A stretch of DNA of 64,000 nucleotides from Phallusia mammillata (taxonomy: Eukaryota; Chordata; Ascidiacea; Phlebobranchia; Ascidiidae). The stretch spans positions 11,073 to 75,072 of the forward strand of contig QLIY01000768.1 in the NCBI GenBank assembly GCA_003260075.1, written 5' to 3'. Made by a program: the position numbers and the translations under genes. Below the pieces are notes generated by a model, which saw nothing but the letters and a program-made list of their open reading frames with translations, was not told where the DNA came from and did no database searches. Shown here one piece after another: positions 1-12,500 of this stretch (positions are counted from its first letter, which is position 1; the number at the start of each line of letters is the position of its first letter).

Positions 1-1146
1 ACAACACTCTGGAGACGTTCACACCACCTTCTGTGGCCGCTGGAGGGCGCAGTGTACTCAGTGACGCAATCAACTCAGAATTTGCCGGACGCGTCGTGGC
101 GATGGGATTTTCCAAACGCAAAGTGGAAACTGCGATTAAACAGTGAGTTTGTTTGTTTCTATTTAACTTGGACTTGATGCAAAGGTCGTGTTTAACAAAC
201 ATTCAATCTCACTGAAGGCACTTTCACGAATCAAAGATGATGAAGTCACTGGCATACGTCACTCATCGACGTCATAAATCATATTGATTGGGCCGTAAAC
301 TTTTCATAATAAACCTTAATAAACTTTCGATATAATATACTTCTTACATAAGCTATTGCTGCCAGGCATAATATCAAGTTTAAAGAGCTCTTCTGGCAAA
401 TGTGATTTTATTCCGACGTGTTTCGACGGTCTATACAGGTCGCCTTCATCAGGGTAAATAACACTCACTGTTTCGGACGTCGAAACGTCGGAATAAAAAT
501 TACATTTGCCAGAAGAGCTCTATAAGTTTAATCTACTCCGTGTTTACGTACGCGTACGTATGTACGTACATATCAACAATTGCGTTTGCGAGATTGAATC
601 AACTCATAATTCGCTTGCAGACAAGTGAACCAACACCAGAAGAACTTTTCTACCGCGGAGGAACTACTGGATGCTGTCCTCCAGCTCCCGGATGAAGAGG
701 AAGATGTGGAAAACTCATCCATGGAAGTGAGCGAACAACCCCAGCAAATCCCGGTTCACGAAGCAAACATAGAAAACAAAAAACGACAGAACGTGGCGAC
801 ATCCAGTGGCGAAGTGCCGTCGAAAATCGTCAAAACTTCAACTTCAGGTGAATTTTTTTCTTCGATCATTTCACCGTGCTGTCGCCATGGTGACTCCATG
901 GCAACGTGACAAGTGGTATTTTTTGAAGTTTTATTCGATTGCACCTCAAAAATGTTTCGAAGGTAACTGCTCATAACAGTGGTGCAACTTGTTATTAGTT
1001 TGTTGAAATTGACTAACAATATTATGAATATATATTTCCGCCATGACTTCCAACAAAAGACTTGTAAAGCATTAACTGACATATAAGGTAATTTTAATAT
1101 AAACTAATAACGTTTTCCCCACTTTTACTACTTGTGATAACCCTGT

Positions 1147-1235
<89 letters not shown>

Positions 1236-1561
1236 CGTTGCTACGTGCTGGACGTCGAAACGTCTGAATAAAATTACTATTGCCAGAAGAGCTCTATTAA
1301 CTGAACACTCTCCACATGAGGGAATCTTTAAATTCCAACCACTTTTAATTCAAATGTTTGTTTGTTTTTTCAGCTGAATCGAGTGAACTGCAGAGTTTGG
1401 TGAACGAGCGTCAATGCAAGACTTGTTTCAGTAACGACGCCAACACGATGTCAATTCCATGCGGTCATCTGGCACTGTGTGAGAATTGTGCAACGTCAGC
1501 AAAAAAATGCAAGGTCTGCAACAGAAAGATTGAATCCACTTTGAAAACCTTTCGGGTTTAG
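1..1561 (+). CDS. XIAP-like: Inhibitor-of-apoptosis protein, 3' end only (UBA + RING), copy 1
   Basis: Partial gene that enters from the left edge. Coding exons are at or before 1 to 142, then 621-847 and 1374-1561 (stop TAG). All borders are GT-AG and phase is preserved. Exon one ends in the first half of a UBA domain (AVAMGF-type core, here VVAMGF). Exon two completes it ([14 protein letters not shown]) and adds an acidic, lysine-rich linker. Exon three is an IAP-type C-terminal RING with the zinc ligands CKTC, PCGH, CENC and CKVC, ending TFRV. IAP RINGs act as E3 ubiquitin ligases and UBA domains bind polyubiquitin (family knowledge). The protein is nearly the same as the last three exons of the full copy at 6544-12625. 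The first 17 bases differ from that copy, which may reflect a contig edge. The BIR exons, if present, lie outside the window. Confidence 0.9.
343..532. mobile_element. MITE family A copy (CGACGT inverted-repeat element)
   Basis: One arm reads GCTGCCAGGCATAAT, AGAGCTCTTCTGGCAAA and TATTCCGACGTG. The other arm is its inverse, CGTCGAAACGTCGGAATAAA and TTTGCCAGAAGAGCTCT. The centre holds CTATACAGGTCGCCTTCATC and GGTAAATAACAC. There is no coding capacity. It sits in the intron between the UBA exons of IAP copy 1, at the same place as the copy in paralogue 2. Confidence 0.8.
1147..1235. repeat. Poly-G run, 89 nt
   Basis: This uninterrupted G run lies within the last intron of IAP copy 1 and replaces the middle of a family A MITE. 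The paralogous intron has no such run (compare 12290-12340). It is probably a gap placeholder. Confidence 0.8.
1249..1300. mobile_element. MITE family A, one arm
   Basis: This right arm reads GACGTCGAAACGTCTGAATA, then TTGCCAGAAGAGCTCT. It directly follows the 89-G run, which replaces the rest of the element. The paralogous intron has an arm at about 12333-12372. Confidence 0.65.
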
Positions 1562-2171
1562 TGGAATCAAAACATGAACAATGTCCGCCCTAAAAAATCT
1601 TTTGGGCAAAAGAGGCATTAAATTTTAAACAATTATTCTTTAACAGTGTGATATTACGTATTAAAACATGTTTCTGTCTCTAACTTGCAGACATGATACA
1701 AACAATAACCATTTTATTAGGCCGAGATTACAACACAGTATAACGTANAGAAGGTTAGCATCGCAAACTTTAGAACAGAGTGCAAGCAATGTAGTGGAGG
1801 ATGCGAAATGTAAGAGCCTCTGCACGATGGAGAAGGGAGACGTCCACTGGTTCAAATGTACTGTTCTCTCCAGACAATTCAGATGCATCCCGTGTTAGAT
1901 GTATTATTTTCGAACTATTTTCGACGCTGAGGTGTATGCGGCGTGAGGAATTCAGCGCTCGGTGCCACAAATGAGGCAGTAAGGTTGAACCACCGCACTT
2001 ACGGATGGGCAATGTTACCTGGTGACATAAACACTTCTACCGCTTTGCCATCTTGTTTTTTGTGCTTAGACGCTAGCCCATGCTCTTTAGGCGGGGAGTA
2101 AAAGCTCGCGTGGTCTCCTCCTTCTAATGGGACCTGATGTTCGGACTTTGCTGCCATTAGGTTTCCCTTGT

Positions 2172-2230
<59 letters not shown>

Positions 2231-3209
2231 GGCCGATAGTGGTCCAATTAGTGGCGCCCCCTTTTGCATCCTGCTGAGTGTCTTTTGTGCCTTGTGTATG
2301 CATAGAATCGCCATTTTTTGTGCGGGGCCCATGTATACCCGCCCAAGCGGGAAGTAAATGACCGCGTGCTTCTCCTTTATTTCCAGTAGTGACCCTCTGT
2401 TCGCTGTTTCTTGCGACATTAGGCCTCTGTTCCACACAATATCGTCTTGTGATTGGGCGATAGTGGTCCAATTAGAGGCCTTGTTATTGTATTGTGTTTT
2501 AGTGTTGCGTCTTTTTTGTATTTACGACTTTGTTTATCTCTAATTTTAAACAACCTTTTAGGGTTTTCTTACTTTTTTGTTCGTTTATTCGTCAATACAA
2601 AAAATTGTACTTTGCGCAAAAGACGCAACGACTTTGCAGAATAAGCCTTCTTGCCGTAATGTATTGTACATTAGCTTGATTTTGCACCAAAAAGCCGCGA
2701 ATAGTTGATGTATTTTGTGTTTTTCTTCTAATTCGTATGTTATATCTAAAAACATGGAGCTTGTTTCTGCCCTGATCCAACTGTTACTTTATTCTAACAA
2801 AACCTTGTTCATGTAACATCGCAGTTTATACCGATCCCAAATTGTAACTTTTCGTCCCAGTGCAATTTTCTAAACTCAAATCAAGTGCCGATGCTACTTA
2901 TCAACATACATAAATGTTAACACACTGTTGGTCCGTTGAGGAAGTATTCCCTATGCATTAAAAACTTGTCAAGAATATATTTTCCATGCATTATTTCAGT
3001 GTTACAAGCAATGCTGGCGAAACCCATCGCTTAATTTGTTTTAAATGTTCCCCTTAGTTTAGTTGTTTGTAACATTTCCGTTGCGACTTTTTAAACATTT
3101 TTTAAATACCTGTAGATTGAATAAACTCATCGTTTCAAATGTTCCGCGTGTAGTTGTTGCACCAAACCTTTAGGATTCAAATCATTTTTTTAGTTGCTGT
3201 GATTAATAT

Positions 3210-3268
<59 letters not shown>

Positions 3269-5482
3269 TAAAAGTTGCGATTTATTGGTGAAGAAAACTA
3301 CTGATCAGAAGTCGTTTGGAAAGATCAAGAACCTCCAGAAAATAGTTCATGTCAAAATCAAAAGATTGAGAAAATGTAGTTATGGTTTAAAATAGGAAAA
3401 GTGTGTTGGCTCACTCGCGACATCCAGTGGGTATTTTAATAAATTAACAGTTTGCAATTAATAGTATCTTTGTGTGTGTGATAGTAAGTTCTAAACCCCT
3501 ACTGATTTAAAAACGTAACAAAATATCAAAAACACTCGATTTCAAATTTTTACTGCGACCAATAATGACTGCAAATGCTTCGACGCTTTTTTGTCTGATA
3601 AAACCCTTAACAACCCAAGACAAGACTGGCTAGGAGACCTAGCGATAAAACAACGAGTTTGGCCAAAAGGAGGTAAAAGTGTTGTACTTTTTTTGGATAT
3701 TATTTCCTAATTTTACAAAATGCGCAAAGGTGGGAGCTTCTACCCAAGTAGTAAAGTATTTGTCAGGAACAATGCGTCAATTCTACTGTAAACTAATTTA
3801 GGTTTGTTTAACTTATTAATTTGGGTTACCATGACCCACATTTATTGAGTAAATTAGTTGAAAAACTTTTGCGCTTAAGCAGTGTAACATTAAAGGCAAC
3901 TTTTGTGTCGAAAGCATTAAAACCTAATCACCGCAAGATAGCTTGTGAATTTATGGGGTGATTTTACCTTGCACCAGGGTCTTTCTTTCTATATTTGAGA
4001 GGTATGTGTTTGAGTTCTATTTTTTATAGTTTTGTCTGACAATTTTAAAAGAAACATCAGACGGTTATGCTATAAAATAAAAGGTTTGACACGAAAAACA
4101 GCTAAAAAGTGTGTAACCGCTAAGGTTACATATGAATCAAAGCTGACACCGCTTAAACCCTGCCTCGTCATAATAGATGTGCCATGAAAAAACAGCGTGG
4201 GCGCCTTTCAAAAGTAAACAAGTATTATCACTGCCTGTTTGTTTGCATTGTGTAAATCAACGAACGAACGGACAGGGACCCTCCAGTCTGTGAAAAACCT
4301 TCCGACGCAAGGCATTCACGCTGCGCGACAGAGTGCCTGTCTGTACCTCACGCTGTTTTTTTAAAGGTTACTAATTTTATCTTACTTCTTGAAAATAGGT
4401 TTTAAAGAATTATGTTTCACGTGGAAATATTTTGCGCATATCCACATTCAATCTTGCTCAGTAATGGAATGGTCCACGATATTGTTTTACTGGGCTGTTT
4501 TGGCCTGAAACGAGTTGGAAACCACTGATTTATGACGTCACGAGAATTCGTACGCCATGCCTTTGACATGAAAACAGACGTTTTTCAACAAGGCACAACA
4601 GAATGATGTCATCGTCAAATGACATAAAACTAAACTATTGACTTTTGTCAGTGTGGAAAAAAACGATACGGTTTGAAAAATAATAATAGTTGACGCGATT
4701 TTAGTTATGATGTAGTTTTGAAGATTGTGTCGTACCTTAATAAGCAGAAAACACTTGTCAGGGGGTAAACTTATGTGGGATTATGATCTGTACAAACGTA
4801 TTTGACAAGTAAATCAATCAACACCTCAAGCATTTAATTCCACACAGCTGTATACCATATCTTGTCACCTTTTGTTGACAGTTGTACGTATATATATATA
4901 CATGTTGTTTCGAACGCTATGCCATATTCACTATAAAATAACTCAACTCTTGTACTAATACAAAGTCACTTTGGATATAATTGTGCACAAAAGGAATTCA
5001 CTCAAGGATTAAATCTAGCAAGTGATCGGTCGCTGCAGTAAAAACAGCCGATTAGCCGAATATCCACTGGTATAAACTTTTTTCCCATCTGAATGTGACA
5101 CGTTTTTCATTAGTGTGTTGTGTGAATTGACGTGTATTGCAAATGTTGGATTTAATTGTTTGCGCAACCTAGGGTTTCTCAGAAAAAATGGCTTGGTGCG
5201 TGTATTACTGGCGACGAACCCAGTAAGTCTTTTTTAAGTTAAACCACGAACATGCTTCATTAGCAACGTTAAAACACCAGAAACGATGTTTTGTACGTTT
5301 CACATACATCTAAAAGCCCGTTTTGCCTCTTTGATAAACAGGGAGTTGAAATTTGTTTATGGTGCAATAAGTCACGTAGGCTACGTGCAAAGGTTCTCAG
5401 TCCATCTATTGCAAGAGCGAGGCAATACCAGCTCAAACCGATACAAGCCCAGCTCAATACCAGGGGAAACACCGAACGGTGC

Positions 5483-5555
5483 CGTTCTGGTTCATTCGAT
5501 CATGTGACACGTTCTGGTTCATTCGATCATGTGACACGTTCTGGTTCATTCGATC
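5483..5555. repeat. 27-bp tandem repeat, two full units and one partial
   Basis: The unit begins CGTTCTGGTTCATTCGAT and continues CATGTGACA. Units lie at 5483-5509 and 5510-5536, with a third part-unit from 5537 that diverges after ATTCGATC. The two full units are identical, so the duplication is recent. Confidence 0.85.
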
Positions 5556-6323
5556 TTTTCACGTGGAAGCAAGTCATGTCAGTTAATGCGACGTGGAAAC
5601 CTGGCATTCTATTTTGCGGCAGCAAGGTTAGTGCCGTATTACTGCTGTTGTGAATCTGCTCAGTTTAGATTCAATATACAAAGCCAGGTCTGCAGTGTCA
5701 ATTCGGTTCAAGGCGTGAACACGCAAGGTGAAGGCCTTAATACTATATAGTCCAAATCACAAAAAAACTAAACGAAATTTCTTCAACTTTCTGAAGACGC
5801 ACAAGTACGAGCACGTTAATCCAGTTTTCTTAGCAACAAAAGTCGTTTACGCAGTCCTTACTGCCAGTGTTAAAACTTAGATTAAGTGAAATTTTTTTTT
5901 AGATTAAGTGTGAAGATTTGTTTCTGTGAAGTTTTTGTCATTCTGCTCGGATTTGTCGGGCAAAAAGCTTCACCCTTAAACAGTTTTAGTAAAATCTAAC
6001 TTAACCTTAAACACTTGATATTGTTAAATTATGTTCTACCATAGGTTTAAGAATTTCATGTTTAAGGCATTTTAAACTTATGTGTATAACAAACACACCA
6101 CTATAAAGTCTACCTACAATTATACAAAGCTATAATTGTGTTTTAACTAAATTGTATACAGTTTACCTATAGGCAAAATATTCAGAAAACTTGGGATATG
6201 TTGAATAAAGGTTTACAATACAGACTTTTTTAGATTGCAAAATGAATTTGTTCAATATAGTTGTGTAAAAGGTATGTTGATTATTGTTGGTTTCAATTTG
6301 AGCCTAACTTGCGCACACACACT

Positions 6324-6335
6324 ACGCATGCGCAT
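6324..6335. promoter_or_regulatory. NRF1-like palindrome upstream of IAP copy 2
   Basis: ACGCATGCGCAT contains the GCATGC core with flanking CG, close to the NRF1 consensus GCGCATGCGC. It lies about 210 bp upstream of the proposed start codon. NRF1 sites are common in animal housekeeping promoters (established). Use here is inference. Confidence 0.35.
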
Positions 6336-6543
6336 CTACAGTGCCAGTCGCAAGGCTGTGTGTGTGTGGTTTCTACCTCAATACTTTTTGTGCTTATCCT
6401 ATTTTTTTTTCTCTTTGCCAGCATTAACTTCTGCCCTTCGAATTATCAAATCAACTTTGACACATTGATAGAAAAAGGAATTAGGAATTCGAAGAAGTAG
6501 GTTATGTTAAAGCACTGTCAATGCTTAGCCCAAAAAGTTTAAC

Positions 6544-9500
6544 ATGGAAAGAAATAACGAACATGGAAATGTGACACACGAAAAGTCCGCTGCACTTCAG
6601 GGGCAAAATCCACTAAACCAAGATCCAAATATCCAATCTGATGGAATAGTCTACACGAAGCAAAGAAACCCTCCAGGCACAGAACTGGTTCTTATTTCTG
6701 CGTTATTGACTTTACTAAATTGCGGCTGTAAAAATAATTCTATTTTTGCTGATTGGAAACCATTTAAAACTAGATGTTTTTTTCTGCAGGCCAGAAGAGC
6801 GTTTACATACTCCCTGGCGACACCGAGCGGGAGACTTACCGTATGACGACATTTAAACAATTTCCCCAACACGTACCAGTTGATCCGGTTCTGCTCGCTA
6901 GATCCGGATTCTATTACTCCGGCTACAAAGACAGAGTTAAATGTTTCAGGTGAGTGAACACGCAATTACTCCGCCGTTCCGCATGACTAAATTAAGTGAG
7001 TTCTCGAACCAACCGCCATTTTCATTACTAAGGTTTTGACGTCATCTTTTTTAACTTACACGCATAAAGCTTGTTTTATAATTATAAAATTACATGTATA
7101 ATCGCAGCGTGGGGGGGGGGATTGTTAAGTTACTAAGATAATGACGTCATAATTGTAACGTCTTCTTACATAAAAAAGCTTCTTATAAAATCGCCTCGCT
7201 ACACAACAACATAAAAACACCGACAACTTTGAACTTGACCTTGAACCGCGTTTTTTTGCCAGTTGTGGAATCGCGATTGACAATTGGGTGGAAAGAGATG
7301 ACCCCACATCGAAACAATGGGTCACTGACGATTGTAAACATGCAAACGGATCCGATGAGAGGAACGTTCCCATCGCAGCCTTCAACATCATGAAAAACTT
7401 GCAGGCACAAAACTCTTCCCTGTTGCCAAATGTTGATTCTGGTTGCTCAAATGCTGCATGTAGTTCGTCTGCGTCAAAGGTGATTGCTTGAAACTAATTT
7501 GCTAAAACGTGTTTTTGTGTTTGTTCGACGAAACTTTACTTCGGACAAGCGCACAAAGATGCTTTATCCGATTGTTTGCAAAAATGTAAAAACCTACTTA
7601 AAATTTCAGTCTTCGAATGGAATAGCATCTGGACGACCAGCAGTTCCTGCCACAGACGCTTACAGTAAGTAATATTTGTTCTTGTCGTTTTCTCATCATA
7701 TTGTCACACTTGTGCTTTTACACTTGCTTATAAACTCCTTGCTTTGCAAACAGTTTCTCAAAGCATCAACCAAATGAGTTTGAGCAACGAAAAACCAATT
7801 AATAAACCGAGGGGGGGGGGACGTTTTTTTGCCAGTTGTGGAATCGCGATCGACAATTGGGTGGAAAGAGATGACCCCAGATCGAAACAGTGGCACACTG
7901 ACGATTGTAAACTTGCAAATGGATCCGATGAGAGAAACGTTCCCATCTCAGCTTTCAACATCATGAAGGACTTGCAGCCACAAAAATCCTCCCTGCAGCC
8001 GAGCATGGATTCTGGTTACGGATCCTCTAACGCTTCATGTAGTTCGTCTGTATCACAGGTGATTGCTTCGGATTCTTTTACTGCAAATGCAAATGAACTT
8101 TCAAAATAATCCTCAAAACGTGTTTTTTGTGTTTGTTTGACAAAACTTATTTTGAAAAGAAGATGGTTAAAATCCCGATTTAAACTTACTTTTTACGTCT
8201 GTTTTAAAACTTTTTGTGTACATTTTTCCAGCTTTCTGGGTTTTCTGTAATATATGTAGTTATTTTAATTCTCCACATTTAAAATTAAACAAGGCTTTAT
8301 CCGGATTTTATTAAATAAGGTATTTATAGCAAGTTAATAACCTTTTTAAAATTTCAGGTTTCGAATGGAATAACAGCTGGACGACCAGCAGTTCTTGCCA
8401 CAGACGCCAACAGTAAGTAACATTTTTTTCTTGTTGTTTTCTCATCATATTCCTAAACTTGCTTACAAACTCCTTGTTTCGCAAAAACAGTTTCTCAAAG
8501 CATCAATCAAATGAGTTTGAACAATGAAAAAACCAATAATAAACCGAGCAGCCCCAGTAACGCGGTTCCCATGGAAACGTCGCGCTCACCACCGCCTCCA
8601 GCGGCGCATGGAGTGGAGAGATCGTTGAATGAAGTGAGAGATTGTTGCGTAATATGAAATGAACGAAAATCTATCAGGTTTCAGTTAAGTTACGTATGAA
8701 CTAAACTGGTTTGCTTTTGCTGCAGGATATTAAATTTGCGACCGTGCCCTCATCCAAACATTTAAACCTGCTCAATTCATTGAATCTTTACAAAGAGGAT
8801 GAGAGAAGGTAAATGTTCTTTTTTATTTAATTTATGGCAACGCTTAAAAGTTAAATGGTCTGATTATAAAGTTATCAAAGTCCCATTTGTTAACATAGTA
8901 TGTCTTGGTTTTATTGGTCAAATATTGACATTTACATTTTCTTAATCCAGAAAGTCATTTGCTGATTGGCCAACCACATACCGCCACGTGTCCACCGAAG
9001 GATTGGCAAAATCCGGGTTCTTCTACTTGGGGAATCTCGATCGAACCCAATGCTTCAGCTGCGCGGGAGTGTTGCGCAATTGGTCACCCAATGATGTCAT
9101 CAACGCCGAGCACCGACGTCACTTTCCCCACTGCAAGTCAGTACCGCTAGGAGTCGCTAGTGGGCAGTTGCGAGCACTTGGCCGAATGGTCTAAGGCGCT
9201 TGCCCCTAAAAAACAGACAAAAAACTGGACAGCGCTCGAACCGGGCTTGTCTGGTTCTGAGTCTGCCAGGATGTTGATCTGAAACTGCGCCACATAGCGG
9301 TCACAAAGTCGACATTCAACTAAGGTTGTTTGTTGCGTCATCTAGTGGTGGTTTAAAGCAGACATGCAAAATTTAACTGCAAGTTGCGCCATCTAACGGT
9401 GGTACCAAGCTGGTTTGCTAAACATAATAGCAAATTGCGCCATATAGTGGCAAGCAATACTTTGCTGACGTGTTAAACACGAAACAGTGGGAGGATAAAA

Positions 9501-12500
9501 ATTGTGATTGTCGAAGTGTTGTGGGTTCGAAACCCACGCTAAATCAGTGGAATGACGCGATGTTTAATTGGAATGGAAATGGAGATAATCCTTAGATGAA
9601 TGAAGTAGACCATTCTACAACAAATGAGATAATATGACAGCAATTCTGATATTTTACTAATATTCAAACAAACAGTTTAAAACAGTGGTTTCTGACATTT
9701 TACCCGCGTCCACCAAACCACTTGTTAAATCCCAAGCCTCATTGCAATGATAAACTTAACTTTTAATCCCTATAGCATATTTAAAACCCCTTTGGTTGCG
9801 CTTAAATGCCCTGAAAATCAAACTACTCCACTGTGGGCGCCCAATGTTAGGAACGACCGCTTTAAACAGTTCGTAAGTGCTGCCCTGGTAAGTTTAACAA
9901 TTTTTCTTTCCCTAGAATGATGATGGGCAACGAGGAACGGAACATCAAGTCAAACTCGGTGGTGGTCAGCAATAAACCCCTTCCGGTGGAACCCCCAAAC
10001 CCTGATGATAAAATGTTGAAACTTCTTGAAACGATCTTCCCCCTCGACAACGCTATAAGCCCTCACATGCGCAACGTTGACTCCCGGTTCGAAACATTCG
10101 ATCAAAGATGGCCGTCGCACAGAATTAACTCAACCAAGATGGAAATCGCAAAAGCCGGATTCTTCTTTCTTGGTTCGTGACTTTTTTACACATTATGCGA
10201 CTGAATATCAAACCTTTCAAAATGTAGTTCCAGTTTTTTCATGGAGAAACAATCATTTTTTTAAATGTGTATTACTTTAAAAAATATGCACCTTAACTTG
10301 CTAAGTTGAAACGAACATTAAACATTTTAAAATGAAATTTCAAATAATTATTCTTTAACAGTTTGATATTACGTATTAAAAATATGGTTCTTGTCTCTAA
10401 CTTGCAGACTTGAAACAAACAATAAACATTTTATTAGGCCGAGATTACACACCGTATAACATGGTACATCGAGTTTTGAGTTCAACTAGTTCACTCGCTT
10501 TGTACACGAAGCCATATTATAGTTGGTACCACGTGCACACAATCTAACTGTATGTTTTTACTTCAGGCGAACGCGACAGAGCGAAGTGTTGGTATTGCAA
10601 CGGAGGGTTGCAGAACTGGGATTCGAACGACGAACCCTGGACAGAACACGCAAAGTGGTTTCCTGGGTCAGTAAAAAATAACTCGTTTATTCTTATGTGA
10701 AAACTTCAACGTTTAGACTCTTTAATTCTGTTTTTGATGTTTCCAAACAAACTTTAACCAAACCTCCATACACAATTTACATAAAACTCCACCAAAATAA
10801 CTGAATTCGTACTGCTATGTTCTTTGTGAAAACGTTTATTTGGCAACAGCCGGTAAAAATACCAAATGTTGGTGTGCTTTTATTACTGTTGGTACCAACT
10901 GAGGCCAAAAGAGGCAGAATTCAGTCAAAAATTGTTGTTAATTGGATGAATTAATGAATTTCTTCTTTGGTTTTGAATATTCCTATGTTTTTTTCAGGTG
11001 TGCGTTTTGTCTACGTCACAAAGGCGTCGATTTTGTGCGAAAACTTGTCGCAAAATTCCCGAACATCAAAAGACCAGGAATCCGCAACCCGAGAGATGAA
11101 TACAAACCCGGGGTATTTGAGCAGCAAGTTGCCAATATAACTCCCGTTACTCCATTAGTCCCCGTTCGACCCAGCGCCGGTTCCCTCCTCAGTTCCTTCA
11201 CACCACCTTCCGTGGCCGCTAGAGGGCGCAGTGTACTCAGTGACGCAATTAACTCGGAATTTGCCGGACGCGTCGTGGCGATGGGATTTCCCAAACGCAA
11301 AGTGGAAACCGCGATTAAACAGTGAGTCCGTTTGTTTCTATTTAACTTGGACTTGATGCGAAAGACATGTTTAACAAACATTCAATCTCACCGAAGTCCT
11401 TTTCACGAATCAAAAATGATGACGTCACTGGCATACGTCACTCATTGCCGTCATCAACCATATTGATTGGGCCGTAAACTTTTCATAATAAACCTTAATA
11501 AACTCTCGATATAATATACTTCTTCCATAAGCTATTGCTGCCAGGCATAGCATCAAGTTTAAAGAGCTCTTCTGGCAATTGTATTTTTATTCCGACGTAT
11601 CGACGTCCTATACAGGGTAAATTTCATCAGGGTAAATAACACTCACTGTTTCGGCGTCGAAACGTCGGAATAAAAATTACATTTACCAGAAGAGCTCTAT
11701 AAGTTTAATCTACTCCGTGTTTACGTACATATCAACAATTGCGTTTGCGAGATTGAATCAACTCATAATTCGCTTGCAGACAAGTTAACCAACACCAGAA
11801 GAACTTTTCTACCGCGGAGGAACTCCTGGATGCTGTCCTCCAGCTCCCGGATGAAGATGAAGATGTGGAAAACTCATCGATGGAAGTGAGCGAGCAACCC
11901 CAGCAAATCCCGGTGCACGATGCAAACGTAGAAAACAAAAAACGACAGAACGTTGCGACATCCAGCGGCGAAGTACCATCGAAAATCGTCAAAACTTCAT
12001 CAGGTGAATTTTTATTTATATTTTCTTTATTTCACCATGCTGTCATGGCAACGTGATGCTTGCACTCGCGCGAGTGATATTGGTCGAAGTTTTATTCAAT
12101 TGCAGATCAAAAATGCTGCGAAGGTAACACATTAGTTTGGTTATAACTTACTAACAATATTTTGAACATATATTTCCGCCATGATCACCAAACGATAGAC
12201 TAGTAAAGCATTGAAATGTAAGATAATTTTGACAACATTTTCCATGATATTACTTCTACCTTTTAATGCAGTCTTTTACCTAATAAATCTTACTGTACTT
12301 TCAGTGTTATTTAACTTGATGGCGACCTGTAAAGGACGTCTAAACGTCAGAATAAACTTACTATTGCCAAACTTAACCATGTCTACAGTAGGGAATCGTT
12401 AAATTCCAACCACTTTTAATTCAAATGTTTTTTTCAGCTGAATCGAGTGAACTGCAGAGTTTGGTGAACGAGCGTCAATGCAAGACTTGTTTTAGTAACG

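Larger units (their letters stand above)
1562..6543. other. Spacer between the two IAP genes: duplicated 3' flank, poly-G runs, no gene
   Basis: The part up to about 3600 is the diverged counterpart of 12626-13720 (shared blocks include 2644-2690 against 12903-12950). An AATAAA at about 3124 may serve copy 1. Two long poly-G runs lie at 2172-2229 and 3212-3267. Around the first, related sequence occurs on both sides (ATAGTGGTCCAATTAG). The rest, 3600-6300, is AT-rich with no recognised protein. A small tandem repeat lies at 5483-5555. Confidence 0.6.

Noticed and set aside
1999..2471. Open frames with long poly-proline or poly-glycine across 2172-2229
   Set aside because: They exist only because a G run translates without stops. 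Flanking residues match no family and the run is probably filler. The same applies to frames across 19499-19564, 41816-41860 and 61552-61650.
9173..9210. Possible tRNA-Leu or tRNA-Ser gene
   Set aside because: Only the A-box half resembles a tRNA. No acceptor pairing and the B box is over 300 bp away. It is a SINE-like fragment.
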